This document shows, piece by piece, positions 35,180 to 44,219 of a stretch of 64,000 nucleotides of DNA. Position 1 is the first letter of the stretch, and every line of letters starts with the position of its first letter. Source of the stretch: a virus; the IMG/VR virus record IMGVR_UViG_3300034117_001582, positions 124,001 to 188,000 of that record. One strand, 5' to 3'. The position numbers were made by a program, and so were the translations under genes. Under the pieces are notes generated by a model. It had not been told where the DNA came from. It was given only the letters and a program-made list of their open reading frames with translations, and ran no database searches.

Positions 35180-36958
35180 TTAAACTCTTCCTCCACCGAA
35201 TAACCATAAATACTTTTCATAATCGCTTTTGGATGCTTCTTGTCTACCATAATTCATGTTATTATAGGTGTTGGCGGGTAATCCAGGATTGAAATTTTGA
35301 GAACTATCTTTAAATGTATTTTTTTCGGTAGTCCAAGATTCCAACATCGCCTTTGTTTGTTCTGTTGCCTTTTCTAATTGTGCAAAAGAAGTTTCACCAA
35401 CAAACACAGCCATAGCAAATGCCATGATTAAGTCATCGTGTTGTCCTTTTTGGTGGTCGGGTCTACCATTTACATAAACAAACGTATTCAGTTCGTTAAA
35501 TAGTCTTTGTGACCTTAACGCAAAATCAAATCTTAATGCCTCTTCAAACGCTTGAATTATTAAAATACGTTTTGAATTAAAGTTAATCCCCGGTATTTTG
35601 TCTTGCGATTTTGGATCCCATTTCCATTTATCCGCAGGGTTAACACCATCTATGTATAGATTTTTATATCCTAATTCTTGTAATTTTCTTGAGGTGGATA
35701 CTCCCATACCACCAGTAATATCAGTAACAATAAATGAGTTATACATTGTCGCCCATTTAAACGCAATTTCCGCCAATACATCCGGTGGGACTTTTCCTAT
35801 ATATTCTAATACTTGTTCTCTAGCATCAAAATCAATAATAGATATGGTACTAAAATCTTCACTATCCCCTCTTGAAACGTCAACACCCATTATATATCGA
35901 TGTCCTTCTACTGGTTCTTTCCATTGCCAAATCGATCCACCCATAAATTTGTTTTCAGGCTCCTTAATATGGTTTTCTTTAATTTTTTTCATGGTTTCGG
36001 AAGGAATAACACTATCCCCCGAACCTAAAAAGTTACATTCAAGTTCTTGTGAAATTTTTCTTTTATCGAACTTTAATTTTTTAGCCATTGACTCAAACCA
36101 AGAACTATAAGGTTTATACCCCTCGTTTTCAACTTTTAATTTAATCTCTTTAAAATCCCTGTCACCTACTTTAATGTCTGAATAATCTAATATGATTTCA
36201 CTATCATTATAATCGCCTCTATTTAACATGTAATGAACAATATCATTACATTTAATAAGTTTTAAATCTTTAGAATAACGTGGGTCACGAAACCAATACA
36301 TTTCAGTAATCCTAAAGTCATTCATACCTTTAATGGCCTGACTAAATATTGAATAGTAGATTGGGTCAAACCCGTTTGGAGTTGAAATAACAATTACCTT
36401 ACCACCTGTAGATAGAGACGCCATACAAGCAGACCAAAAGTCTTCATCGGCGTTAATGTATGCTGCCTCATCAAATATTAATATTGTTGGTGTATAACCA
36501 CGCAAAGCATCCTTTGATGTTGCAACTGCCTTAACCTCACATCCATTTGTTAATTTAAAATGTCTTTGTGAGTTCTTTTCGGTAGAAAAGGTAACACCTA
36601 ACCAAGATGGCCATTGGTCAACAAACGCTCTAACCTTATTTCCCATTTCTTGGGCGGTGTCCATTTTGTTTGCAATAATTAGAATTTTTTCTGGTTTTGA
36701 TTTTTTAGCAAACACTAATCTTTTTGATGCCCAAGCAGACGTTACGGTAGATACTCCAGCCTGACGATACTTTAATGCGATATTTTCCTCACAAGTATCG
36801 TAATCCTTAACCAACGTAACTTGGTCATTAAATAATTCTAATGGTACGTATTTAGATTGTGTGTTATCGTAAGTTTGTAGATAGGTTTTAAGTGCGTACG
36901 GAGTATCGTTTATACACTTAGCATACTCTAATAATATTTGTTCTTTTGATAAAGACAT
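35180..36958 (-). CDS. gp17: Terminase large subunit, gp17-like
   Basis: 592 residues. Packaging motor and headful nuclease. ATPase: ALKYRQAGVST (61-71) is the gp17-type Walker A, TILIFDEAAYI (D163, E164) the Walker B and catalytic Glu, and VISTPNG the coupling motif. Nuclease: MGVDVSRGDSEDFS (D360) and QHDDLIMAFAMA (D508, D509) supply metal-binding acids of the RNase H-like fold. Slightly shorter than T4 gp17 (610). 40 nt upstream of the portal gene. Confidence 0.95.
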   Translation of the reverse strand: MSLSKEQILLEYAKCINDTPYALKTYLQTYDNTQSKYVPLELFNDQVTLVKDYDTCEENIALKYRQAGVSTVTSAWASKRLVFAKKSKPEKILIIANKMDTAQEMGNKVRAFVDQWPSWLGVTFSTEKNSQRHFKLTNGCEVKAVATSKDALRGYTPTILIFDEAAYINADEDFWSACMASLSTGGKVIVISTPNGFDPIYYSIFSQAIKGMNDFRITEMYWFRDPRYSKDLKLIKCNDIVHYMLNRGDYNDSEIILDYSDIKVGDRDFKEIKLKVENEGYKPYSSWFESMAKKLKFDKRKISQELECNFLGSGDSVIPSETMKKIKENHIKEPENKFMGGSIWQWKEPVEGHRYIMGVDVSRGDSEDFSTISIIDFDAREQVLEYIGKVPPDVLAEIAFKWATMYNSFIVTDITGGMGVSTSRKLQELGYKNLYIDGVNPADKWKWDPKSQDKIPGINFNSKRILIIQAFEEALRFDFALRSQRLFNELNTFVYVNGRPDHQKGQHDDLIMAFAMAVFVGETSFAQLEKATEQTKAMLESWTTEKNTFKDSSQNFNPGLPANTYNNMNYGRQEASKSDYEKYLWLFGGGRV

Positions 36959-36961
36959 TCA

Positions 36962-37633
36962 TTATCCTTTTCTTTTATTCAACGACTTTAATAATTCACC
37001 TTTCGTCGTGTGTGCAGGTAAATGGTTTTGAATAAGTAACATAATACTTTCTTCTATTTTTTTAACATCGTCTTTCTTTTCCGTTTTTTTAGGTAATCCT
37101 TTGTGTTTTGTTGATGCAAAATCTTTTAAATCTTTTTTAGACATTTCTTTTGACATGTCTTGAACTTTTTTAGAAACCTTAGATTTTGGTGTATCACCCC
37201 TTTTAACTGAAAGGGCTAAGCCCATAATTTTTTGTTGTTGTTTAGAAACTGCCTTTTCATTTACCTCTCCTTCATCCATACCATCAGGTCCTTGTTTTTG
37301 GATTGGGTCTTCATCATCTTCACCTTTAGTCACATCAGACACATCCTCTTCTTCAGATTCTTTAAATTCATTTTCTGTTTGTGTAATAACGGTTTTACCA
37401 CCTTCATTTGATACGGTAGCATTCCCAACAGGCATTTTAGCACCAGAAGGTAATTCAGTAACTTTTGACGTTACGGTTTTTTCAATTGGTTTTGGTTGCT
37501 CTTCAATCTCAACTTTAGATTTTTTTACTTTTTCATATAAAACTCCAATTTGTTTTGAAGTTAATTTTTCAATCGTAGTAATCGAAAACCCTTCATTTAA
37601 AAGTCTCGCTAATTTAGGATTCATATGTTTCAT
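36962..37633 (-). CDS. Hypothetical protein with DUF3008-like motif
   Basis: 223 residues. A disordered acidic middle (about 85-125) is followed by VSKQQQKIMGLALSVKRGD and then SKKDLKDFASTKHKGLPKK, a pattern (QQxxMGxAxxVKxG...FASTKHKGLP) widely seen in T4-like phage proteins and similar to DUF3008; function unknown. The N-terminal 40 residues are helical. It ends 3 nt before the terminase gene and overlaps the gene upstream by 20 nt. Confidence 0.65.
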   Translation of the reverse strand: MKHMNPKLARLLNEGFSITTIEKLTSKQIGVLYEKVKKSKVEIEEQPKPIEKTVTSKVTELPSGAKMPVGNATVSNEGGKTVITQTENEFKESEEEDVSDVTKGEDDEDPIQKQGPDGMDEGEVNEKAVSKQQQKIMGLALSVKRGDTPKSKVSKKVQDMSKEMSKKDLKDFASTKHKGLPKKTEKKDDVKKIEESIMLLIQNHLPAHTTKGELLKSLNKRKG

Positions 37634-38018
37634 CTTGTACTAAATTTTTTTCCCATTTTAATACGATATCTTTCTCGTATAACTTATTTTCAACAGATTC
37701 AATACTTTCTCCGTATTGAAACACTAATCTTTTTCCTTCGTAATTTTCAGGTTTTTCCCAACCTAACGCAATTACACCATCAACCGAGTCATACATTCCA
37801 AAAAAATCAGAATTTTGTATTAAGTCTAATTCTATTTCAGAATTTTTTAAAACCCCAACCCTTTTAATAAATTCAACCTTTGGTGGTGTTGGTTTACCAT
37901 TTGCTGGTTCACTATCCCATTCTTCACCATAAACATCATCAACATCAGAAAATATAAACTCATATATATTATCACCCTTAAAATTAGGGCCTAACTCGTT
38001 TATAAATACTAATATCAT
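37614..38018 (-). CDS. Hypothetical protein
   Basis: 134 residues, acidic, beta-rich (EFIFSDVDDVYGEEWDSEP, then VDGVIALGWEK), no membrane or enzyme motif. Overlaps both neighbours (20 and 4 nt). Seems part of the late minus-strand transcript leading to the terminase gene. Confidence 0.65.
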   Translation of the reverse strand: MILVFINELGPNFKGDNIYEFIFSDVDDVYGEEWDSEPANGKPTPPKVEFIKRVGVLKNSEIELDLIQNSDFFGMYDSVDGVIALGWEKPENYEGKRLVFQYGESIESVENKLYEKDIVLKWEKNLVQDETYES

Positions 38019-39409
38019 ATAGTTCTTCCGTTTGGTGTAACTTTAACTTCTTTACCGTTAACAATTAAAACTAAATTCTGTTTATTTGTTTTTCCAATAA
38101 ATCTTGTATTTGCATATCCTTCAAAAAGACTTAACGCCTTTTGTTCTTGTGCAGTAGTAACTGAAAAATTAACTAAATCTTTTTTTTGTTCAATTTTTTG
38201 TAGTTTTTTACCCAAATAGTCCATTTTAGTTTTATGTTCTATAATTGGTTTTTCTTCTGTTTTAATGTTAAAATAATTGGATAATAGTCTATCTATTTTT
38301 GATTCGGAAAAAATTGAATCCATAACGTTTTGGTATCCTTCTTTTGGTTCTTCGATTTCGGCTCCCATACCACCTTCATCACCCATTTCAGGTTCAATTT
38401 CCGGTCCCATATCACCCATATCACCCATATCACCCATATCTTCACCAGATAAATCTAGTTCACCTTCACCTTCGGTTCCATATTCGTCGTCAAACCCTTC
38501 AATTTTATCTACAATTTCTTCTCTATCATCATCATCTAAATTTTTCATATCAATTGCAGATATGATTGAATTAATAACATATTTAATATCTTGAGAATCC
38601 ATTCCCTTATCTTTATCTAATGAACGAATTTTTTGACTTAATTTTCCGGTTAGTTTTTGAATCATTTTTAAACTCATTGGACCAACCTCTTCATCTGAAT
38701 CAATACCTTCTTCGTCACCCATTGGTGGCATTCCCATATCCGGTGCCGGTGGCATTCCCATATCCGGTGCCGGTGGCATTCCTTCTCCTTCAGGTGCCGG
38801 TGGCATTCCTTCTCCTTCAGGTGCCGGTGGCATTCCTTCTCCTTCAGGTGCCGGTGGCATTCCTTCTCCTTCAGGTGCCGGTGGCATTCCCATATCAGGT
38901 GCCGGTGGCATTCCCATATCAGGTGCCGGTGGCATTCCCATATCCGGTGCCGGTGGCATTCCCATATCCGGTGCCGGTGGGGGTAAATCATCACCAGGAA
39001 CAGATTCAGGTGCCGCAGGGGCTTTAGGTGTTTTTAATATGAATTTTTTTTTTGATTGTTCCCCTATTAACGGAACTTCAAAAACATTACCTTCGTTTCT
39101 ATTAACTTCAGAAACAACTAAATTAAGTTTTTTCATTGCGTCAGCATAAGAACGATAGTGTTTTCTACTTCTCATCGGTTCTGAATAATCCAAATTGGAC
39201 TCATTCAACCCCTTTTTAATGATATATCCTGTTTTTTCTTTTACTATACCATAAAGGTTTCCATCAGCAAGACGGATAGTATAATTTGTAGTAGACAAAT
39301 CATTTATTTCTTGTCTAGGAACTTCTTTGTATTTGGCAATTTCCATAATACGTCTTAATTTATCCATTCCTTCTAATTTCTCACTACCTATTGGTTTGAT
39401 ATCTCCCAT
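38015..39409 (-). CDS. Virion-type protein with Met-Pro-Pro-Ala-Pro repeats
   Basis: 464 residues, unrecognised. The N-terminal 130 residues are globular (LSTTNYTIRLADGNLYGIVK). Residues about 145-230 are repeats MPPAPDMG and MPPAPEGEG; then an acidic helical part with GDMGDMGDMG, and a C-terminal domain ending VLIVNGKEVKVTPNGRTI. Repeats and acidity resemble scaffold or head-decoration proteins. Followed 4 nt into the next gene. Confidence 0.6.
   Translation of the reverse strand: MGDIKPIGSEKLEGMDKLRRIMEIAKYKEVPRQEINDLSTTNYTIRLADGNLYGIVKEKTGYIIKKGLNESNLDYSEPMRSRKHYRSYADAMKKLNLVVSEVNRNEGNVFEVPLIGEQSKKKFILKTPKAPAAPESVPGDDLPPPAPDMGMPPAPDMGMPPAPDMGMPPAPDMGMPPAPEGEGMPPAPEGEGMPPAPEGEGMPPAPEGEGMPPAPDMGMPPAPDMGMPPMGDEEGIDSDEEVGPMSLKMIQKLTGKLSQKIRSLDKDKGMDSQDIKYVINSIISAIDMKNLDDDDREEIVDKIEGFDDEYGTEGEGELDLSGEDMGDMGDMGDMGPEIEPEMGDEGGMGAEIEEPKEGYQNVMDSIFSESKIDRLLSNYFNIKTEEKPIIEHKTKMDYLGKKLQKIEQKKDLVNFSVTTAQEQKALSLFEGYANTRFIGKTNKQNLVLIVNGKEVKVTPNGRTI
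38725..38980 (-). repeat. 24/27-bp tandem repeats coding for MPPAP units
   Basis: About ten in-frame units: a 24-bp type (MPPAPDMG) on both flanks and a 27-bp type (MPPAPEGEG) in the centre. The units are nearly identical at DNA level, suggesting recent expansion. Confidence 0.85.
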
Positions 39410-39421
39410 TTTATATTAATT

Positions 39422-39610
39422 TTAATTGTTTAATCCATTAAATCCACCAATAGCAACCGCGTTACATTGTAAATTAGTTGTATTTGTTACACTTCCATAA
39501 TCGGGTTTAGGGGCTGTAAATGTAACTACATTTCCTGCGGATGTACCAGAACCTGGTAAAAACCCAACTATTGTTGTGGTGTAATAAGATGTACAAGCTG
39601 TTGTTGGCAT
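39422..39610 (-). CDS. Small Thr/Gly-rich protein
   Basis: 62 residues (starts MPTTACTSYYTTT), beta-prone, with two Cys and many Thr, Gly and Asn. Own promoter motif 13 nt upstream. Possibly a small capsid or fibre decoration protein; no family known to me. Confidence 0.55.
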   Translation of the reverse strand: MPTTACTSYYTTTIVGFLPGSGTSAGNVVTFTAPKPDYGSVTNTTNLQCNAVAIGGFNGLNN

Positions 39611-39623
39611 AATATTTTTTTAT

Positions 39624-39630
39624 ATAAATA
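39624..39630 (-). promoter_or_regulatory. TATTTAT late-type promoter motif
   Basis: GTATATTTATAT on the minus strand, 13 nt before the ATG at 39610. Confidence 0.5.
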
Positions 39631-39654
39631 TACGGATAATTTGTATTTTTATTT

Positions 39655-40404
39655 TTATTTTAAATTTTCTTGCTCTAAAGATAATTTTTTATCTGCAATT
39701 TTATTTTTAAAGTCCTCAAGTTTAGAAATATACCCGTTTCTTCTTAGATATTTAAACACTAAATTCTCATAAGAAAACTCTCCTTCTTTTTTAAGACCAC
39801 AAGCTCTATACTTTCTTAATTTTTCCTTATACTTCTTAACGAGTTTAATTGCCTCCCCTAAATCTTCATCTTTAGCGTTCTCTAAAACCCCATCAATAAT
39901 ATCCATCCATTGTTGTGATTTATCTTTTAATTTTTTTTCGTCAATTGTGAAGTTTTCTTTTTCAGGTACTCTAACCCATTTATTGTTTAAAATTGAGTAT
40001 GATCCGGCACTTTCTTCCGATTCATTAATGTCTTGAGCGAATAACTCAGTTTCAAACCCTTTGATTCTTATATCGTGGGCGGCATTGAATACCGTTTTTT
40101 TAAGTCTAAACAGTTCTTTATGTAGTTCAACATCCCCACCAAATTCTTTTGGGTCATATAAAATATGAATATCAAAATCTGAAAACTCACTCCAATTATA
40201 TCCGGCTAATGATCCAATAAAAATTATATCGTGTACAAAAAAATCATAATCCAAATAATCTATGAATAATTGTGCAACCTTAAGTAATCGTTTTCTTATT
40301 TCAGGTTTTAGTTTGTAATCACCTTCATTAGGTTCGTCCCATATATCAGGATTTAATTCGTCTTGTAAGTAAAAACTATTAATGATTTTTTTATCGTTCA
40401 TCAT
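39655..40404 (-). CDS. Nucleotidyltransferase-fold protein
   Basis: 249 residues. FIGSLAGYNWSEFSDFDIHI holds the G-S...D-x-D signature of the pol-beta nucleotidyltransferase fold (DFDI are the metal acids). The C-terminal half is helical and Lys-rich. Members add NMP to RNA, proteins or small molecules; the target here is unknown. ATGs at 40404 and 40401 are both possible. A promoter motif lies 4 nt upstream. Confidence 0.7.
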   Translation of the reverse strand: MMNDKKIINSFYLQDELNPDIWDEPNEGDYKLKPEIRKRLLKVAQLFIDYLDYDFFVHDIIFIGSLAGYNWSEFSDFDIHILYDPKEFGGDVELHKELFRLKKTVFNAAHDIRIKGFETELFAQDINESEESAGSYSILNNKWVRVPEKENFTIDEKKLKDKSQQWMDIIDGVLENAKDEDLGEAIKLVKKYKEKLRKYRACGLKKEGEFSYENLVFKYLRRNGYISKLEDFKNKIADKKLSLEQENLK

Positions 40405-40408
40405 ACAT

Positions 40409-40415
40409 ATAAATA
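40409..40415 (-). promoter_or_regulatory. TATTTAT late-type promoter motif
   Basis: GGTATTTATATG on the minus strand, 4 nt before the ATG at 40404. Confidence 0.5.
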
Positions 40416-40421
40416 CCTATG

Positions 40422-40676
40422 TTATTCTGTTTCTTCTATTTTTTTGTACTTGTACTGTTTTGCAATATCAGTATTAAAGTATTTTCCTTGTGATTCTGCC
40501 AATCTAAATTGTGCATATGTTTTGTGTGGAACATCTTCATATTCGTATATAATTCCGTTTTTGAATGTTGCCATTAATTTATTAGTTTCGCTATCGTATT
40601 CAGTTTTAACTAAATTTGAAGATTCGATTTCACAAATTATTTTTGTTCCGTCTATTGTTGTTCTTTTAATCGCCAT
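40422..40676 (-). CDS. KTSC-domain protein
   Basis: 84 residues. The pattern of two strands (IESSNLVKTEYDSETNKL, MATFKNGIIYEYEDVP), then YAQFRLAESQGKYFNTDI, fits the KTSC domain (named for a Lys-tRNA synthetase C-terminal segment), common in phages and small bacterial proteins. Function unknown, maybe nucleic-acid binding. Overlaps the gene upstream by 11 nt. Confidence 0.75.
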   Translation of the reverse strand: MAIKRTTIDGTKIICEIESSNLVKTEYDSETNKLMATFKNGIIYEYEDVPHKTYAQFRLAESQGKYFNTDIAKQYKYKKIEETE

Positions 40677-40977
40677 TTGGGTTTGGTTTTCTTAATGGGG
40701 TTATGTCATCTATATGACGAAGTTTATCCATAACATAATAATGAACTTTAGTTCCGTCAACATCAAAACCGTAATCTTTAATTGTTTGGTCTATTTCTCT
40801 AACCAATGGTGGTAATTCAGAATGTAAAAACATTAAATCTTGCGGATAATATGGTGGTTTTTCAATATCCTTTTCTGTCCACCCTTCTTTTTGAAAAATT
40901 TTTCTCATTTTAAAGTAAATTTCCTCTAAATTTTTTGTTAGCTGCAAAGCATCTGCAAATTTTTCCCATGACTCCAT
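40666..40977 (-). CDS. Hypothetical protein
   Basis: 103 residues, helical, with WTEKDIEKPPYYPQDLMFLH at the centre; no known family. First gene of the minus-strand block; a promoter motif lies 4 nt before its ATG. Diverges from the ClpC-like gene across a 112-bp gap. Confidence 0.6.
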   Translation of the reverse strand: MESWEKFADALQLTKNLEEIYFKMRKIFQKEGWTEKDIEKPPYYPQDLMFLHSELPPLVREIDQTIKDYGFDVDGTKVHYYVMDKLRHIDDITPLRKPNPNGD

Positions 40978-40981
40978 AACT

Positions 40982-40988
40982 ATAAATA
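40982..40988 (-). promoter_or_regulatory. TATTTAT late-type promoter motif
   Basis: TATATTTATAG on the minus strand, 4 nt before the ATG at 40977. Confidence 0.5.
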
Positions 40989-41089
40989 TAACTAAAAAAA
41001 AAACTAAAGAATATTGGGGTATGGTTAAAACAATTAAAAGATTGATTATTTAACTACTTATGTTTAATATTTTCTAAAAACAATTTGAT

Positions 41090-43135
41090 ATGATAGATTC
41101 GGCGGACGGAACAGAAAAACCAAAAAACAAAAACCAAGACGGTTCAGGAAAAACACCAGTTTTAGATAACTTTTCAAGGGATTTAATTAAATTGGCGGAA
41201 GAAGGGAAATTAGATCCGGTTATTGGTCGTGAGGATGAAATAAATAGAATAGCTCAAATACTTTCAAGACGCAAGAAAAATAACCCAATTATTTTAGGTG
41301 AACCTGGTTGTGGTAAAACTGCAATTGTGGAAGGGTTGGCTAAGAAGATTTTTGAAGGTGATTGCCCACAAAATTTAGCAAATAAAAGAATTGTTTCTTT
41401 GGATATGACCTCAATTGTTGCGGGGACAAAATATCGCGGTCAATTTGAGGAAAGAATGAAAGTAATAATTGAAGAATTATACGCAAACCCTGATATCATT
41501 ATTTTCATAGATGAAATCCATACAATGATTGGTGCAGGTAATTCATCAGGATCTATGGATGCGTCAAACATATTCAAACCAGCACTTTCTCGTGGTGAAT
41601 TACAATGTATTGGAGCGACAACATTAGAAGAATATAGAAAGAACATTGAAAAGGACGGAGCATTAGAAAGACGTTTCCAAAAAGTGATTGTGGACCCATC
41701 AACAAAAGAAGAAACATTAATAATATTACAAAACTCAAAAGATAGGTACGAAAAACACCACAAAGTATCCTACAGTGATGATATTTTAAAACTATGTGTT
41801 GAGTTGGCGGATAGATATATTACCGATCGCGAATTCCCTGATAAAGCATTTGATATTATTGATGAGGTTGGTGCTCGTTCGCAGGTGGAAATTAAACTAC
41901 CTGAAATTATTGAGGATTTAAAAAAACAAGCACAACTAATTAAAGAAGAAAAGTTGGATGTGATTAACAAACAAAAATATGAGGAGGCTGCAAATCTTCG
42001 TGACAAAGAAAGAAAAATATTAGCCTATTTGGCAAAAGAAAAAGAAAACTTTGAAAATAATAGAGACCAAAATAAAAGGGTAGTAACCGAAGATGTTGTT
42101 TATGATGTTGTTTCGTTAATGACAAAAATACCAATTAACAAAATTACAAGCGATGAAACACAACAATTAATCACATTAAAAGAAACTTTATCGACTAAAG
42201 TTATTGGTCAAGAGGACGCGGTAGCAAAAATATCAAGATCTATCCAAAGAAATAAAGTAGGATTAAGTGACCCTAAAAAACCAATTTTTAGTGGTTTATT
42301 AATTGGTAATTCAGGTGTTGGTAAAACGGAATTAGCAAAACAATTGGCAAAACATATGTTTAATAGTGAAGATGCACTTATCAGATTAGATATGAGTGAA
42401 TTTTCAGATAAAATTGCGACATCAAAATTAACAGGTACCTCACCAGGTTATGTTGGATATGAAGATGGTTCACCATTCTTAAACAAAATTAAAAATAAAC
42501 CTTATTCAGTTATTCTTTTAGATGAGATTGAAAAGGCTCACCCTGAAATCTTTAACGTATTTTTACAAATGTTAGATGAAGGGTTTTTAACTGATGGTCA
42601 CGGAAGAAAAATCAACTTTAAAAATTGTATTATATTAATGACTTCTAATGTTGGTACTAGAGTCGTACAAGATTTTGGTACTGGCGTTGGTTTTACCACA
42701 AGTACAAAAATTGAAAGACGTGAGGATGAAATAAAATCAGTTTTAGAAAAAGAATTATTTAAAAAGTTTGCACCTGAATTTATAAATAGGTTTGATGACA
42801 TTGTATATTTCAAAGACTTAAACGAAGAAGACTTATTAAAAATTGTTGATTTGGAACTTAACAAATTCTATGAGAGAATTGGTCAATTAGAGTTTCAAGT
42901 TGAGGTTGACGATACTTTGAAAAAACACTTAACTGAAGTTGGTACTGACACTAGATTTGGGTCTCGTATTCTAAAACGTACCGTTCAAAAGTGGGTGGAT
43001 GATGCAATTACGGAAAAGATTTTAACTGATAATCCAGAAAAGGGATCAACTTTTATTCTAACATACAATGAAAAGGATAAAAAGACTGACGTTAAAATAA
43101 AAAAACCAACAAAAAGAAAAACAAAATCACAATAA
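41090..43135 (+). CDS. clpC: ClpC-like double AAA+ unfoldase lacking the N domain
   Basis: 681 residues. First AAA+ module: Walker A GEPGCGKT (70-77), Walker B IIIFIDE (D141, E142), GATTLEEY sensor. A short middle domain (about 265-325: KYEEAANLRDKERKI) is of the ClpC type, not the long ClpB type. Second module: GNSGVGKT (406-413), VILLDEIEKAHP, NRFDD. A VGF loop at 533-535 corresponds to the ClpP-docking loop of ClpA/ClpC. The roughly 140-residue adaptor-binding N domain is replaced by a 25-residue polar tail. Likely unfolds proteins for host ClpP, with altered substrate choice. It lies just before a peptidase gene and 2.3 kb from the tmRNA. Confidence 0.9.
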   Translation: MIDSADGTEKPKNKNQDGSGKTPVLDNFSRDLIKLAEEGKLDPVIGREDEINRIAQILSRRKKNNPIILGEPGCGKTAIVEGLAKKIFEGDCPQNLANKRIVSLDMTSIVAGTKYRGQFEERMKVIIEELYANPDIIIFIDEIHTMIGAGNSSGSMDASNIFKPALSRGELQCIGATTLEEYRKNIEKDGALERRFQKVIVDPSTKEETLIILQNSKDRYEKHHKVSYSDDILKLCVELADRYITDREFPDKAFDIIDEVGARSQVEIKLPEIIEDLKKQAQLIKEEKLDVINKQKYEEAANLRDKERKILAYLAKEKENFENNRDQNKRVVTEDVVYDVVSLMTKIPINKITSDETQQLITLKETLSTKVIGQEDAVAKISRSIQRNKVGLSDPKKPIFSGLLIGNSGVGKTELAKQLAKHMFNSEDALIRLDMSEFSDKIATSKLTGTSPGYVGYEDGSPFLNKIKNKPYSVILLDEIEKAHPEIFNVFLQMLDEGFLTDGHGRKINFKNCIILMTSNVGTRVVQDFGTGVGFTTSTKIERREDEIKSVLEKELFKKFAPEFINRFDDIVYFKDLNEEDLLKIVDLELNKFYERIGQLEFQVEVDDTLKKHLTEVGTDTRFGSRILKRTVQKWVDDAITEKILTDNPEKGSTFILTYNEKDKKTDVKIKKPTKRKTKSQ

Positions 43136-43161
43136 AATTTTTTAATTGTTAAAAAGTTTCT

Positions 43162-43169
43162 TATCTTTG
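43162..43169 (+). promoter_or_regulatory. Host-type -7 element (TAnnTTTG)
   Basis: TATCTTTG, a full match to the Bacteroidota housekeeping -7 consensus, 15 nt before the peptidase ATG at 43185. No well-placed -33 TTTG is obvious. Confidence 0.55.
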
Positions 43170-43184
43170 TAGAAATATTATAAA

Positions 43185-44219
43185 ATGAATATAGATAAAT
43201 TTAAGGAACTTCTTTCAGTGCCGTCAAAGACATATCAAGAAGAAGATATGGTTGAGCACATCTGCAACGAGTTAGACTCGATTGAGGGTGTTATGTATTA
43301 TCGAGACGAGATGATGAATGTCTACGCAACTAAAGGTGTGTTAGAGGAAGGTGAATACTACCCTATGTTCATTGCACATACAGATACCGTACACACAAAG
43401 ATTGATAAAATTGTTGTTAAAGAAGAAAAACTTAAACGACCAAATACCTTTGGAAAAACTTTTGATGATACCTTAGTTGATGTTTTAAAGGCATATGATG
43501 AAGAAGGGAACCCAACAGGTATTGGTGGTGACGATAAATGTGGGATTTTTATTTGTTTAGAATTACTTAAACAATTAGACAAAGTAAAAGTTGGTTTGTT
43601 TGTGTCTGAAGAAACGGGTTGTCACGGATCATCAAAATGTGATGAGAGTTTTTTAACAGATGTTGGTTATATTACCCAGTATGACGCCCCTGGTAATCAC
43701 CTAATTTCCGAGATTTGCTCGGGAGTTCGTTTGTTTGAAAGAGATAGTGAATTCTTTGAAAAAAGTATTTCAGTAATCGAAGCAGCATTTGGAAATGAAA
43801 TGTTAGTTCAATCACACCCATATACTGATGTATCACAATTAAAGAAAAAGATTGACGTTTCTTGCATCAACATGTCTTGTGGTTACTACAACATGCACAC
43901 AAAAGAAGAATTCATTTCAATTGATGATGTTGAACGTGCAATTGAGGCAGGAAAAAATATGGTTTTTATCTTGGGATTAAATAAACACCAATACGAATAC
44001 AAACCAATTGTTTATACTAATAAAACAATTATGAATTCTTTAGTGGAGGAAGATTTTGATGAGGATATTATCCATCAGTTAGAAACTATCGATGTTGAGG
44101 AAAATAAAGATGGTATCACCATTATTGATCCGTTTGATGGGAATGCTATGTTTATCAATGATGATGATTTGGTTTACTTATATGATATCATTAAAGAAAG
44201 ATTACTTAAAAAATATTAA
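43185..44219 (+). CDS. M20/M28-type zinc aminopeptidase
   Basis: 344 residues. Metal ligands of the di-zinc peptidase clan are visible: AHTDTV (H65, D67), GGDDKCG (D116 or D117), SEETGCHG (E142 catalytic, E143) and NMHTKEEFI with the late His. Closest in feel to peptidase T or M42-type enzymes that trim short peptides. It has its own host-type promoter element, so may be expressed early. In context it could recycle peptides made by the ClpC-like/ClpP route. Stop overlaps that of the opposing gene by 4 nt. Confidence 0.8.
   Translation: MNIDKFKELLSVPSKTYQEEDMVEHICNELDSIEGVMYYRDEMMNVYATKGVLEEGEYYPMFIAHTDTVHTKIDKIVVKEEKLKRPNTFGKTFDDTLVDVLKAYDEEGNPTGIGGDDKCGIFICLELLKQLDKVKVGLFVSEETGCHGSSKCDESFLTDVGYITQYDAPGNHLISEICSGVRLFERDSEFFEKSISVIEAAFGNEMLVQSHPYTDVSQLKKKIDVSCINMSCGYYNMHTKEEFISIDDVERAIEAGKNMVFILGLNKHQYEYKPIVYTNKTIMNSLVEEDFDEDIIHQLETIDVEENKDGITIIDPFDGNAMFINDDDLVYLYDIIKERLLKKY

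Noticed and set aside
38620-39027. Plus-strand Val/Pro-rich frame
   Set aside because: Antisense shadow of the MPPAP repeats of the minus-strand gene.
41022-41054. Ten-codon frame MVKTIKRLII before the ClpC-like gene
   Set aside because: Too short and AT-rich to separate from chance; no attenuator structure seen.
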